DNA from: an uncultured Sulfitobacter sp.
GTDB lineage: Bacteria > Pseudomonadota > Alphaproteobacteria > Rhodobacterales > Rhodobacteraceae
Assembly (NCBI RefSeq): GCF_947499945.1
Contig: NZ_CANMQD010000001.1
Span: 1,550,001 to 1,614,000 of the forward strand
DNA: 64,000 bases
Direction: 5' to 3'
The position numbers were made by a program, and so were the translations under genes. The notes below the pieces were generated by a model. That model made no database searches. It saw only the letters and a list, made by a program, of their open reading frames with translations, and was not told the DNA's origin. Every line of letters starts with the position of its first letter. Position 1 is the stretch's first letter. Below, one piece after another: positions 50,321 to 59,385 of this stretch.

Positions 50321-51064
50321 CTAGGACGTTCCGTCAGTGGGGTGCAATTGAATGCGCCCTTGATCGGTCAAGCTCCAGCATTTTCGCCCTTCAAAGACTA
50401 CAGCCGCCAATGGTCGCCCGTATCCTGCGCCCGCATCTATGTTTACGCGGTTGCCATAGTGGGTTGCTGTGTCAACTGGAGTGTGGCCATGCACGATAAG
50501 CTTGCCGTGATCGCGGGTATCCACATGGAACTCTTTGCGAATCCACAGCAGATCATGCTCCGACTGCTGATCCAGCGGCACACCGGATTGGATGCCTGCA
50601 TGGGCAAAGAATAGATCATCATTCTCAAAGCTAAGCGCGAGACTGTCGAGGAAATCGACATGGCGCTGCGGCACGGCCTTCTTGGCCAAGCCATGCACAT
50701 CGGTTTGGCGATCCGTCTGGGTCATCTTGATTCCGTAGGAGGCGAGTGTCGTATCGCCCCCCAACCGTTCGTGCAGCCAATACAAATAAACGGGCAGATA
50801 GGCATCATGGAGAGGATAGTCGCGCATAAACCAGCTGAACATGCGGTCATGGTTACCCTTGAGGCAGTGCCAGCTTTTGCCTGCTTCCAAACCGTCGATC
50901 AGAGTATCAAGAACATCTGAGGACGCGGGGCCGCGATCGGTATAGTCGCCGATAAACACGATCTCCGCCTCTGGCCCACCGTCTGCCTCGATCAAGTGCA
51001 GCACGCGCAAAAGCTCGGTGTGCTGCCCGTGAATATCGCCAACAGCATAGATCGGTTTGGTCAT
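50321..51064 (-). CDS. Metallophosphoesterase (serine/threonine phosphatase-like)
   Basis: A 247-residue calcineurin-like phosphoesterase. The motifs GDIHGQHTELL, GDYTDRGPASS and GNHDRMFSW give the dinuclear metal site, and IVHGHTPV the last His. It is closest to small bacterial PP1-like phosphatases; protein phosphatase or nucleotidase activity cannot be told from sequence. It sits between the thiolase and serA, with a terminator between it and serA. Confidence 0.9.
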   Translation of the reverse strand: MTKPIYAVGDIHGQHTELLRVLHLIEADGGPEAEIVFIGDYTDRGPASSDVLDTLIDGLEAGKSWHCLKGNHDRMFSWFMRDYPLHDAYLPVYLYWLHERLGGDTTLASYGIKMTQTDRQTDVHGLAKKAVPQRHVDFLDSLALSFENDDLFFAHAGIQSGVPLDQQSEHDLLWIRKEFHVDTRDHGKLIVHGHTPVDTATHYGNRVNIDAGAGYGRPLAAVVFEGRKCWSLTDQGRIQLHPTDGTS

Positions 51065-51078
51065 AGTTCCTCCAATGC

Positions 51079-51111
51079 AAAAGGCGCGACCCCATAAGAG
51101 CCGCGCCTTTT
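51079..51111 (-). terminator. Terminator of serA
   Basis: 10-bp perfect stem AAAAGGCGCG / CGCGCCTTTT around a 13-base loop, about 20 bp after the serA stop; both ends carry A/T tracts. Confidence 0.85.
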
Positions 51112-51130
51112 AGTCAATTTGAAGATAGCT

Positions 51131-52726
51131 TTAGTTGACGTCGAATTCCAGCAGCTTGATCTGGGTGAACAAACCTGTCTCGTGCAGCTTTTTCACAACA
51201 GGGGCCGGAACAGGCTCGTCCACATACAAAAGCGCAATCGCCTCACCCTTCACTGCCGCACGGCCAAGGGTAAAGTTTGCGATGTTTACACCGTTCTCGC
51301 CCATCGTCTGACCCAATGTACCGATGATGCCTGGCACGTCCTCGTTGGTGGTATAAACCATGTGACGGCCCACCTCGGCATCAATCTGGATGCCTTTGAT
51401 CTGAATAAACCGTGGCTTACCGTCAGAGAATACCGTGCCTGCGATAGAGCGCTCGCGCTTGTCGGTCACAACGGTAACTTTGATGTAACCTTCAAAGGCG
51501 CCTGATTTATCCTGATTGGTGGTCGAAATCTGGATGCCTTTTTCTCTGGCAACAACAGGCGCGGACACCATGTTCACGTCAGGGTTTGCACGTTTCATGA
51601 TCCCAGCCACTACGCCACAGTTCAGCGCATCGAGGTTCATCTCGGAGACAACACCGTCATAGAGAATGTTGATTGCCTTGATCGGCTCATCCGTGAGCTG
51701 ACCAATGAACGACCCAAGGTGACCCGAAAGCTTCAGCCACGGACCCATAACCTGCGCCTCTTCGGCAGTGACGGACGGCATGTTGAGCGCGTTGCTCACC
51801 GCACCTGTCAGCAGATAGTCGGCCATTTGCTCAGCCACTTGCAGGGCCACGTTTTCCTGCGCTTCGGTTGTTGCGGCACCAAGGTGCGGTGTGCAGACAA
51901 CATTGGGCAGGTTGAACAATGGGTTCTCGGTGGCAGGCTCGACTTTGAATACGTCAAATGCCGCACCTGCCACATGGCCGGACTTCAGCAAATCGGCCAG
52001 CGCCTCTTCGTCAACCAGACCGCCGCGCGCACAGTTGATGATGCGCACGCCCTTTTTGGTCTTCTCAAGATTCTCACGGCTCAGGATATTGGCCGTCTGA
52101 TCGGTGAATGGAACGTGCAGCGTGATGAAATCAGCGCGTTTCAGCAGCTCTTCCAGTTCGACCTTTTCCACGCCCATCTTGGCGGCTTTTTCCTCACCGA
52201 GGAAGGGGTCATATGCCACAACCTTCATCTTAAGCCCACGCGCACGGTCGCACACGATACCACCGATGTTACCCGCGCCAATCACGCCAAGTGTTTTGCC
52301 CGTCAGCTCGACACCCATGAATTTGGACTTTTCCCATTTACCGGCGTGGGTGGAGGCGGAGGCCTCAGGGATTTGACGCGCCACAGCGAACATCATCGCA
52401 ATGGCGTGCTCGGCCGTTGTGATCATGTTGCCAAAAGGCGTGTTCATGACGATCACACCCTGTTTGGAGGCGGCGTCTTTATCGATGTTGTCGGTGCCGA
52501 TACCAGCACGGCCAATGACCTTGAGGTTCGGCGCAGCGGCGAGGATTTTATCGGTTACTTTGGTTGCGGAACGGATTGCGAGGCCGTCGTAGTTACCAAT
52601 GATCTCGGCAAGCTTGTCTTTGTCCTTGCCCAGCTGGGGTTGGAAATCGACATCAATGCCGCGGTCTTTGAAGATTTGGACGGCGGCTTCGCTCAGGCTG
52701 TCGGAAATGAGTACTTTGGGGGCCAT
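51131..52726 (-). CDS. serA: D-3-phosphoglycerate dehydrogenase
   Basis: First step of serine synthesis. Starting at the ATG at 52726 (MAPKVLISDSLSEAA), it has 531 residues, the long form with an allosteric-substrate-binding domain and a C-terminal ACT domain (EDVPGIIGTLGQTMG). The NAD motif is TLGVIGAGNIGGIV; catalytic residues lie in INCARGGLVDEEAL and CTPHLGAATTEAQ. The track ORF overextends upstream. It is downstream of serC in a two-gene operon with a strong hairpin between them. Confidence 0.96.
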   Translation of the reverse strand: MAPKVLISDSLSEAAVQIFKDRGIDVDFQPQLGKDKDKLAEIIGNYDGLAIRSATKVTDKILAAAPNLKVIGRAGIGTDNIDKDAASKQGVIVMNTPFGNMITTAEHAIAMMFAVARQIPEASASTHAGKWEKSKFMGVELTGKTLGVIGAGNIGGIVCDRARGLKMKVVAYDPFLGEEKAAKMGVEKVELEELLKRADFITLHVPFTDQTANILSRENLEKTKKGVRIINCARGGLVDEEALADLLKSGHVAGAAFDVFKVEPATENPLFNLPNVVCTPHLGAATTEAQENVALQVAEQMADYLLTGAVSNALNMPSVTAEEAQVMGPWLKLSGHLGSFIGQLTDEPIKAINILYDGVVSEMNLDALNCGVVAGIMKRANPDVNMVSAPVVAREKGIQISTTNQDKSGAFEGYIKVTVVTDKRERSIAGTVFSDGKPRFIQIKGIQIDAEVGRHMVYTTNEDVPGIIGTLGQTMGENGVNIANFTLGRAAVKGEAIALLYVDEPVPAPVVKKLHETGLFTQIKLLEFDVN

Positions 52727-52758
52727 GATATGGTCCTTTAACTTGAGAATGGGGGAAG

Positions 52759-52780
52759 GCGCGGGGGTTATCCCCCGCGC
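52759..52780 (-). promoter_or_regulatory. Intercistronic hairpin between serC and serA
   Basis: A 9-bp perfect, all-GC stem GCGCGGGGG / CCCCCGCGC with a four-base loop in the 58-bp gap between the serC stop and serA start. No T tract follows, so it is more likely an mRNA-processing, stabilising or partial attenuation element than a simple terminator. Confidence 0.55.
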
Positions 52781-52784
52781 GGAA

Positions 52785-53924
52785 TTATGCGTTAAGCTCT
52801 GCGTTGAACGCGTAGTCGAGCCACGGCAACATCGCTTCGATGTCCGACGTCTCGACCGTGGCACCACACCAAATGCGCAGACCTGCGGGCGCGTCGCGGT
52901 AGGCACCGATGTCGAGCGCCACGTCCTCATCCGCCAGCCGCTTTGCAACAGCTTTGGCAAATGCGGCACCATCGGTAATGCGGTCGTCCGTGAACTTGAG
53001 ACAAACAGATGTATTCGAGCGTGTCTCGGGATCAACTGCAAGGAAGTCGATCCAGTCATGGGCCTCGACAAAAGCAGTGATTGCTGCCGTATTCGCATCG
53101 GCACGCGCGATCATGCCTTTCAGGCCACCAACGGATTTTGCCCACTCAAGCGCAAAAAGATAATCCTCGACGCAGAGCATGGAGGGTGTGTTGATTGTCT
53201 CGCCTTTAAAGATACCCTCGATCAATTTGCCACCTTTGGTCAGGCGGAAAATTTTGGGCAGTGGCCATGCAGGGGTGTAAGTCTCCAGCCGCTCAACCGC
53301 GCGAGGGGACAGGATGATCATACCGTGGGCCGCTTCACCACCCAACACTTTTTGCCAGCTGAATGTCGTGACGTCCAAACGGTCCCACGGCAGGTCCATC
53401 GCGAAGGCGGCAGATGTTGCATCGCAAAGCGTCAGACCCGCGCGATCCGCAGGAATATCAAACGAGGCAGGAACGCGGACACCTGATGTCGTGCCGTTGT
53501 AGGTGAAGCAAACGTCGTTGTCGAAATTCACACCATTCAGATCAACGATCTCACCATAGGCGGCGGTTTTTTCAGTCGCATCAATCTTGAGCTGCTTGAG
53601 GGCATCAGTAACCCAGCCAGAGCCAAAACTTTCCCATGCGAGCATTTCGACATGACGCTCACCCAGCAGATTCCACATCGCCATCTCGTAAGCGCCAGTG
53701 TCAGAGGCGGGAACAATACCGATCTTGTAGTCAGCAGGTATGCCAAGGATTTCGCGGGTGGTCTCTATCGCTTCCAGCAGCTTTGCCTTGCCCGGAGCGG
53801 CACGGTGGCTGCGGCCCAACGGCGCGTCAGACAACTTTGCCAGATCAAATGTGGGGGGCTTGGCGCAGGGGCCAGAAGAAAAACGCGGATTAGCCGGCCG
53901 CGTAGCCGGAGCAGTAATAGCCAT
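52785..53924 (-). CDS. serC: Phosphoserine aminotransferase
   Basis: PLP enzyme converting 3-phosphohydroxypyruvate and glutamate to phosphoserine. Start ATG 53924 ([20 protein letters not shown]), 379 residues. [10 protein letters not shown] and the PLP-lysine region [15 protein letters not shown] mark the alphaproteobacterial branch, which differs from E. coli SerC. The leader RNA upstream probably regulates it. Operon serC-serA. Confidence 0.95.
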   Translation of the reverse strand: MAITAPATRPANPRFSSGPCAKPPTFDLAKLSDAPLGRSHRAAPGKAKLLEAIETTREILGIPADYKIGIVPASDTGAYEMAMWNLLGERHVEMLAWESFGSGWVTDALKQLKIDATEKTAAYGEIVDLNGVNFDNDVCFTYNGTTSGVRVPASFDIPADRAGLTLCDATSAAFAMDLPWDRLDVTTFSWQKVLGGEAAHGMIILSPRAVERLETYTPAWPLPKIFRLTKGGKLIEGIFKGETINTPSMLCVEDYLFALEWAKSVGGLKGMIARADANTAAITAFVEAHDWIDFLAVDPETRSNTSVCLKFTDDRITDGAAFAKAVAKRLADEDVALDIGAYRDAPAGLRIWCGATVETSDIEAMLPWLDYAFNAELNA

Positions 53925-54020
53925 TGATGCTACCCTCTCAGATAAAATGCCCTTCGTTGGGGAAGGGTGTCCCACGGATGCGTGTACGGGCCATTCCGTT
54001 CTGGCACAAGCGGGGAAATA
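53925..54020 (-). ncRNA. serC leader RNA motif (candidate, Rfam serC type)
   Basis: The minus-strand 5'UTR of serC contains a small stem CACG-CATC-CGTG, then a 6-bp stem CCCTTC / GAAGGG with loop CCCAAC, then CATTTTATCTGAGAGGGTAGC before the ATG. ACACCCT just 5' can pair with the ribosome-binding AGAGGGT, so pairing with the start region and the CCCTTC hairpin would compete. A serC-type RNA motif upstream of alphaproteobacterial serC-serA operons, whose last stem covers the ribosome binding site, is established; the match here is by memory and structure, not by a covariance search. The ligand is unknown. Confidence 0.65.
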
Positions 54021-54082
54021 GGGCTAAACCGCCGCTCGGTCGCCTTTTTGCGACGCCCCTGACGCTGATCGGAAACTTGGAT

Positions 54083-54958
54083 ATGTTTACCGCCATTCTC
54101 TTGTGTGCACCCGACACGCGCAATCTGGAACCATCCCTTGTGGAATCACTACGCAATGCATGGGGTGGGGGTGATGCGATCTGGCTTAAGCCTGATGAGG
54201 CGGCGGAATTTGCGCTGGGCGTAATGCCTGACAACTTTGACGAGGTGTGGAGCAGCTGCCAGGCCATGAGCGTTGACCTGGTTATTGTGCCCACCGAAGG
54301 GCGGCGAAAGAAGATGCTGCTCGCCGATATGGATAGCACCATGATCGAGCAGGAGTGTATCGACGAGTTAGCTGATGAGGCCGGTGTCGGTGCGCGGGTC
54401 AAAGACATCACAGCACGCGCCATGAATGGCGAGCTAGATTTTGATGGTGCACTTCGTGAACGCGTCGGGCTGCTCAAAGGATTGCCTGAGACTGTCATTG
54501 CCAAAGTTCTGGCAGAGCGGATTACGTTGATGGGCGGTGGCAAAACGCTTCTTGCGACGATGAAGGCGCAGGGTGCGTATGCGGCTCTGGTTTCTGGCGG
54601 ATTCACGGCTTTTACATCGCAAGTGGCAGGTGAGTTGGGCTTTGACGAGAGCCGCGCGAACACGCTCTTGGTGACGGATGGGATGCTCACAGGGGAGGTT
54701 GGCATGCCGATCCTTGGCAAGCAGGCGAAGGTGGATGCGCTGGAGGACATCACTGCGCGCCTTGGGATTGTCGATGCGGATGTGCTTGCGGTAGGTGACG
54801 GCGCCAACGATCTGGGTATGCTTACCCGTGCGGGGATGGGTGTTGCTCTGCACGCCAAGCCGTCAGTCGCCGCACAGTGTAATGTGCGCGTCAATTTCGG
54901 CGATTTGACTGCGCTCTTGTATGTGCAGGGCTACGCGCAGAGCGATTTCGTAACCTAG
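54083..54958 (+). CDS. serB: Phosphoserine phosphatase
   Basis: Last step of serine synthesis, a HAD-superfamily hydrolase. The ATG at 54083 (MFTAILLCAPDTRNLEP) gives 291 residues. Motif I is LLADMDSTMIEQECID with the nucleophilic Asp, motif II VSGGFTAF, and motif IV VGDGANDLGM. The N-terminal 75 residues form the extra domain. The upstream part of the track ORF is serC antisense. It is divergent from serC, so all three serine genes are in 4 kb. Confidence 0.95.
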   Translation: MFTAILLCAPDTRNLEPSLVESLRNAWGGGDAIWLKPDEAAEFALGVMPDNFDEVWSSCQAMSVDLVIVPTEGRRKKMLLADMDSTMIEQECIDELADEAGVGARVKDITARAMNGELDFDGALRERVGLLKGLPETVIAKVLAERITLMGGGKTLLATMKAQGAYAALVSGGFTAFTSQVAGELGFDESRANTLLVTDGMLTGEVGMPILGKQAKVDALEDITARLGIVDADVLAVGDGANDLGMLTRAGMGVALHAKPSVAAQCNVRVNFGDLTALLYVQGYAQSDFVT

Positions 54959-54977
54959 AATTGCCCTGCGCGACTGA

Positions 54978-55961
54978 TTATCCGATCAAGTCAGCCGCAG
55001 GTTTCAAAATACCTGTAGTCAAACCATCCCAGTTTTTTATGGGTTTGTTGATTCTATTCAGCGTGGCGGGGTGATTGGCATCTAAAACCCCAAGACGTAC
55101 GAGCAGCGCAGCAATCGCCGCTTCCGCCGCACGCGTGGTGCCACAAGCCGCTTTGAGCGCGATGCCAAGCCCGCGTTCTGGAATTATTGCGATGAAGAAG
55201 CCCTCGGCACCTGTTTTGAGCGCCACCTTGCCATCACAAGCCCGCATGAGTTCGGTGCAGGCACGCCCCTCACCCGCGACAAGGTCCGGATGTAGACGCA
55301 TTGCCTCATGCAAGCGGGCTTCTGCGCTGCCTTCGGATGCTGCAGCGAAATGCGCCATGGCGCGTGCCATACCGTGAAGGGATGTGGCGTGATTCGGAGC
55401 GGAGCAACCGTCGATACCAAAACCGGGGCTGGTTTCGCCCGTCACTTCCTCAAACGCCTCAAGGCAGGCACGCTGAACAGGGTGGTCGAGTGCGACATAA
55501 TCGGCCCCGCCGCCAAGGTACTTGGACAGAGTCAGAAATCCTGCATGCTTGCCAGAACAATTGTTGTGGATGCGGCAGGGCTTCTCATGGGCGCGAATTT
55601 GCGCTTCCATCACTTCACGGTCCCGCGATTCCTCGGTTCCGCAGCGAAAATCATCATCGCTCAGGCCCAGATCCTTTATCCATGCTCCGACGCCATCAAG
55701 GTGGATTTGCGCCCCTTGGTGAGACGCGCAAGAGAGTGCAAGCTGGCGTGTGCTAAGGCCGAATGCATCCGCTGCACCAGAGCGCACCAAGGGTAGCGCC
55801 TGAATCATCTTTGAAGAACTGCGTGCCAGCACAACAGCGTCCGGATCACCCCAAGCCTCTACTATTTGCCCAGAAGCGTCACAGATGACGGCATGGCCTG
55901 AATGGACGCTTTCCAAAAACTGGCCACGCCAGATTTCTGCGAAGGGGGCGGGAGCGATCAT
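54978..55961 (-). CDS. Asparaginase, Rhizobium-type (PF06089 family)
   Basis: A 327-residue protein of the Asparaginase_II (rhizobial AnsA/ReAII) family, which is structurally unrelated to E. coli asparaginases. SSSKMIQALPLVRSGAADAFG near residue 44 with the Ser-Lys pair, LALSCASHQGAQ near residue 68 and NNCSGKHAGFL near residue 115 are the family blocks. The start is ATG 55961; the ORF track adds 42 non-homologous residues. L-asparagine is the expected substrate. Confidence 0.9.
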   Translation of the reverse strand: MIAPAPFAEIWRGQFLESVHSGHAVICDASGQIVEAWGDPDAVVLARSSSKMIQALPLVRSGAADAFGLSTRQLALSCASHQGAQIHLDGVGAWIKDLGLSDDDFRCGTEESRDREVMEAQIRAHEKPCRIHNNCSGKHAGFLTLSKYLGGGADYVALDHPVQRACLEAFEEVTGETSPGFGIDGCSAPNHATSLHGMARAMAHFAAASEGSAEARLHEAMRLHPDLVAGEGRACTELMRACDGKVALKTGAEGFFIAIIPERGLGIALKAACGTTRAAEAAIAALLVRLGVLDANHPATLNRINKPIKNWDGLTTGILKPAADLIG

Positions 55962-56154
55962 AGTTGGGTCCTTTTTGCAGCGAATATGGGCGAAAACCTG
56001 CCAATGCGGGGTTTCACCACTCGCGTCTTTCGCGTTATGGTGTTTGTTGTCGGTAAGAGCGTAAACCATTGTGAACGAATGGCCCATTCAAAAGCGGCCA
56101 CGACAAGGTTTTGGATACACGTTGAGGCAATGAGACGGCTGGAGAGTTAGAAGA

Positions 56155-56685
56155 ATGGCATTTTTGAAAACGGGTGTAGTGGCAGCACTGATGGCAAGCC
56201 TGATTGCGGGCAGCGCATGGGCGCAAAGCCAGAGCACCAACCGCGTAGCGGCAAAGACAGACTGGAGCGTGTTTGTAGAGGATAACCCAACTGAATGTTG
56301 GAGTGTCTCCACGCCCAAAGAGACCGTAAACTCACGCGATGGTCGTGTCGTTGCGGTGAACCGTGGGCAGACATTGCTGATGGTGTTCTACCGCCCCAGC
56401 GCGGGTGCAAACGGTCAGGTCGCCTTTACCGGCGGCTATCCTTTTGCCAGCGGGTCTACTGTACGCATGGATATTTCCGGTAACTCCTTCGAGTTGTTTA
56501 CCGAAGGGGAGTGGGCATGGCCTGCGACTACATCAGACGATGCAAAGATCATCGCAGCCATGAAGCGTGGCGCGGATGCAAAGCTGACGGGCCGTTCTGG
56601 TCGGGGCACCCAGACAGAAGATACGTTCTCATTGCTTGGCTTTACTGCCGCTGTTGAGGATGCGGGCAAACGCTGCGGCGGGTGA
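56155..56685 (+). CDS. Invasion-associated locus B (IalB)-like secreted protein
   Basis: The 176-residue protein has a signal peptide MAFLKTGVVAALMASLIAGSAWA and an IalB-type beta-rich domain (WSVFVEDNPTECWSVS near residue 38; LLGFTAAVEDAGKRC at the end). Two cysteines remain in the mature protein and may pair. IalB was named in Bartonella, but homologues are general periplasmic proteins in free-living alphaproteobacteria; no virulence role should be read into it. Ends before a terminator. Confidence 0.85.
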   Translation: MAFLKTGVVAALMASLIAGSAWAQSQSTNRVAAKTDWSVFVEDNPTECWSVSTPKETVNSRDGRVVAVNRGQTLLMVFYRPSAGANGQVAFTGGYPFASGSTVRMDISGNSFELFTEGEWAWPATTSDDAKIIAAMKRGADAKLTGRSGRGTQTEDTFSLLGFTAAVEDAGKRCGG

Positions 56686-56706
56686 TCCTTTGCGAAACAA
56701 ATAGTG

Positions 56707-56736
56707 CGGCTCTGCCTCTTGGGGCGGGGCCGTTTT
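56707..56736 (+). terminator. Terminator of the IalB-like gene
   Basis: 10-bp stem CGGCTCTGCC / GGCGGGGCCG (two G-T wobbles) with loop TCTTGG, followed by TTTT. Confidence 0.75.
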
Positions 56737-56791
56737 CATTTTCGGCACCAAGCGCCTATATACTGCGCAACACCTTATAGGAATCGCTCTC

Positions 56792-57961
56792 ATGTCCGCT
56801 CCCATTACCCAAGACGTCCATACCATGCCGCGCAAATTGCCCGAGGGGCCTGCGAACCTTGTGGGGATGACCCGTGAGGGAATGCGCGATGCTTTGATTG
56901 CAATTGGCACGCCAGAGAAGCAGGCCAAGATGCGGGTCGGTCAGATTTGGCAGTGGATCTATAACTGGGGTGTTCGTGATTTTGACGCGATGACCAACCT
57001 GAGCAAATCCTTTCGTGCCGATCTGGCCGCGCATTTTGTGGTCGAAGTGCCCGAAGTTGTGACCAAGCAGGTGAGCGAAGACGGCACACGCAAATATCTG
57101 GTGCGGATCGCAGGTGGTCATGAGGTTGAGGTCGTCTATATCCCCGAAGCGAACCGAGGCACGCTCTGTGTGAGTTCGCAGGTGGGTTGCACGCTGACCT
57201 GTTCATTTTGCCACACAGGCACCCAAAAGCTGGTGCGCAATCTAACAGCAGGTGAAATCATCGGGCAGGTAATGATTGCACGCGATGATCTGGATGAGTG
57301 GCCGAAAAGCGGAACGCGCACCGAGGACGCGCGCCTGCTGTCCAATATCGTGCTGATGGGTATGGGAGAGCCGCTTTATAACTTCGAGAACGTGCGTGAT
57401 GCGATGAAGATTGCGATGGATCCCGAGGGTATTCAACTGTCGCGCCGTCGGATCACGCTCAGCACATCAGGTGTGGTTCCAGAGATTGCGCGCACGGCGC
57501 AAGAGATCGGTTGCATGCTTGCTGTTTCTTTTCACGCAACAACGGATGAGGTGCGCGACACGCTGGTTCCGATTAACAAAAAGTGGAATATCGAAACGCT
57601 TCTGGACGCGCTGCGTGACTATCCCAAGGTATCTAACTCCGAGCGGATCACCTTTGAATATGTCATGCTGCACGGGATTAACGATAGCGACGAGGATGCC
57701 CACCGCCTGATGAAATTGATCGAGGGTATTCCTGCGAAGATCAACCTGATCCCCTTTAACGAATGGCCCGGTGCACCATACAAGCGGTCGAGCAATAACC
57801 GTATTCGTGCATTCTCGGACATTGTGCATAAAGCGGGATATGCCTCCCCCGTGCGCAAACCGCGCGGTGAGGATATCATGGCCGCCTGTGGTCAGCTGAA
57901 GTCAGAGACAGAGCGTGCGCGTAAATCCAAGCGCCAGATCGAGGCGGAAACGCGTAGCTAA
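56792..57961 (+). CDS. rlmN: Dual-specificity 23S rRNA/tRNA adenine C2-methyltransferase RlmN
   Basis: Radical-SAM enzyme methylating A2503 of 23S rRNA and A37 of some tRNAs. The 4Fe-4S motif is [11 protein letters not shown] near residue 129 (CxxxCxxC), the SAM region [12 protein letters not shown] follows, and the C-terminal catalytic Cys is in MAACGQLK near residue 367. 389 residues, normal length. The start is ATG 56792; ATG 56825 is a shorter alternative. Confidence 0.96.
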   Translation: MSAPITQDVHTMPRKLPEGPANLVGMTREGMRDALIAIGTPEKQAKMRVGQIWQWIYNWGVRDFDAMTNLSKSFRADLAAHFVVEVPEVVTKQVSEDGTRKYLVRIAGGHEVEVVYIPEANRGTLCVSSQVGCTLTCSFCHTGTQKLVRNLTAGEIIGQVMIARDDLDEWPKSGTRTEDARLLSNIVLMGMGEPLYNFENVRDAMKIAMDPEGIQLSRRRITLSTSGVVPEIARTAQEIGCMLAVSFHATTDEVRDTLVPINKKWNIETLLDALRDYPKVSNSERITFEYVMLHGINDSDEDAHRLMKLIEGIPAKINLIPFNEWPGAPYKRSSNNRIRAFSDIVHKAGYASPVRKPRGEDIMAACGQLKSETERARKSKRQIEAETRS

Positions 57962-58101
57962 GATACTGTTTTAGGAAGGAAAATACCTTTAAAAAGCTGC
58001 GGGTTTGATAAAAATGCACAGCTGCTCAACCTTTGAGGGTACAAAAACCTCTGTTCCGCCACAATCGGAGCCGAATCTTGCCATTGTGACTCCGCAGATT
58101 G

Positions 58102-58127
58102 TTTCCTGAGATGACTTAATCAGGAGA
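58102..58127 (+). promoter_or_regulatory. Hairpin that covers the ribosome binding site of the 58134 gene
   Basis: TTTCCTGA (58102-58109) pairs with TCAGGAGA (58120-58127; one G-T wobble) around a 10-base loop, so the Shine-Dalgarno AGGAG is fully inside the stem, six bases before the ATG. The layout is that of an RNA thermometer or a translational on/off switch. It is a prediction by eye only. Confidence 0.5.
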
Positions 58128-58133
58128 ACGACA

Positions 58134-58349
58134 ATGTCGATTATTATCAAACAAGACGCATTTGTTACCGATGAGGTAATGCAGATTGTAGCACGCGAAC
58201 GCGCAGTGGCTCTTTCAGCCCGCGAATGGAAGCATCGCCTTGCAGGCTATGGCTATTCCATTCGCGATACCGAAGACGGAAAGCATGTTTTGGAAACACT
58301 GCCTCACCACGTTGCGCTATGTGAGCTACCAGACGAGCTGTTTCATTAA
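58134..58349 (+). CDS. Orphan 71-residue protein, function unknown
   Basis: A small soluble protein (MSIIIKQDAFVTDEVMQ...) with no signal peptide or membrane helix, mixed alpha/beta composition and a central basic segment AREWKHRLAGYGYSIRD. It has a very good Shine-Dalgarno (AGGAG) that lies inside a predicted hairpin. I do not recognise a family. It stands alone between rlmN and the convergent LOG gene. Confidence 0.7.
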   Translation: MSIIIKQDAFVTDEVMQIVARERAVALSAREWKHRLAGYGYSIRDTEDGKHVLETLPHHVALCELPDELFH

Positions 58350-58363
58350 ACTTTGCTGATTGT

Positions 58364-59206
58364 TTACCGACCGGGAACACTCTCGCGTGCCGACGGCTCG
58401 CCCCAGTTCTCGATCAGGTCCATCGCTTCCTGAGCTGTTTCAACAAAACGGAACAGGTTGAGGTCTTCGGCAGAGATTGTTCCCGCATCGGCAAGCGCGT
58501 CCCAATTGATGATGCTTTCCCAAAAGGCGCGACCGAACAGCAGAAACGGCACCCGCTCCATCCGGCCTGTCTGGATCAGCGTCAGCGCCTCAAACGTTTC
58601 GTCCATGGTGCCAAAGCCACCAGGGAACACACAGATCGCTTTTGCCCGCATGAGGAAGTGCATCTTTCTGATCGCGAAATAGTGGAAGTTGAAGCACAGC
58701 TCAGGTGAAACATATTCGTTCGGCGCTTGCTCGAACGGCAATACGATGTTCAGTCCGATCGACTTGCCGCCTGCGTCGAGCGCCCCACGATTGCCTGCTT
58801 CCATCACGCCTGGTCCGCCGCCGGTCACGATGATGTCTTCATGCCCGCCACCTTCCATGGACTTTACGGTCATCAAGCGTGCAAATTCGCGTGCTTCATC
58901 GTAAAAACGCGACAAATCAGCCAGCGTTTTTGTCCTCGCACTGTCTTTTTTTGCAGGCTCTGGAATCCGTGCACCGCCAAAAAGAACAATGGTCGACTCA
59001 ACGCCATATTCATTCATCATCACGCCTGCTTTGAGCAGTTCAAGTTGGAACCGGACGGGGCGCATATCGTCGCGGCACATAAAATCGAAATCGTTGAAGG
59101 CAAGCTTGTAGGCCGGCGCTTGGGATTGCGGTGTGACGGGTACGCCGTCTGCTGCGGTGCGGTCTGTGCTGGCGTTACGCAATGGGTGCTGGTGTTTTGT
59201 GCTCAT
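58364..59206 (-). CDS. LOG-family (TIGR00730) nucleotide 5'-monophosphate phosphoribohydrolase-like protein
   Basis: A 280-residue lysine-decarboxylase-like Rossmann protein. The motif VFPGGFGTMDETFEAL is the LOG signature (PGGxGTxxE), and VTGGGPGVMEAGNRGA precedes it. In plants and some bacteria LOG enzymes release cytokinin bases or hydrolyse nucleotide monophosphates (PpnN type); lysine decarboxylation is a misnomer. From ATG 59206 (MSTKHQHPLRN); the track ORF is too long at its N-terminus. The 180-bp gap to dapD holds both promoters. Confidence 0.88.
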   Translation of the reverse strand: MSTKHQHPLRNASTDRTAADGVPVTPQSQAPAYKLAFNDFDFMCRDDMRPVRFQLELLKAGVMMNEYGVESTIVLFGGARIPEPAKKDSARTKTLADLSRFYDEAREFARLMTVKSMEGGGHEDIIVTGGGPGVMEAGNRGALDAGGKSIGLNIVLPFEQAPNEYVSPELCFNFHYFAIRKMHFLMRAKAICVFPGGFGTMDETFEALTLIQTGRMERVPFLLFGRAFWESIINWDALADAGTISAEDLNLFRFVETAQEAMDLIENWGEPSARESVPGR

Positions 59207-59385
59207 GTCTGTCCTCAATATTCGACTATTTTGTGCAACATGCACCCGATTGCGCGGATTGACTATGCGATTATGTCTGGAGTGGCGTACCGCCACGACA
59301 ACTACAGCGCAGCGGTTAGGATTGCGCGATGCGCTTTGCCCGCGTATATCGCCCCCTAACAATCTCAATTAATCGGAGTTCCGCC

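Noticed and set aside
51719-52741. 340-aa plus-strand ORF within serA
   Set aside because: Complement of the serA NAD domain; His-rich shadow reading with no domain.
51131-53104. 657-aa SerA with a long N-terminus
   Set aside because: The extra residues are serC and intergenic DNA read in another frame; homology begins at ATG 52726.
56155-56685. Virulence interpretation of the IalB-like protein
   Set aside because: IalB domains are widespread in environmental alphaproteobacteria, so the family name alone is not evidence of invasion.
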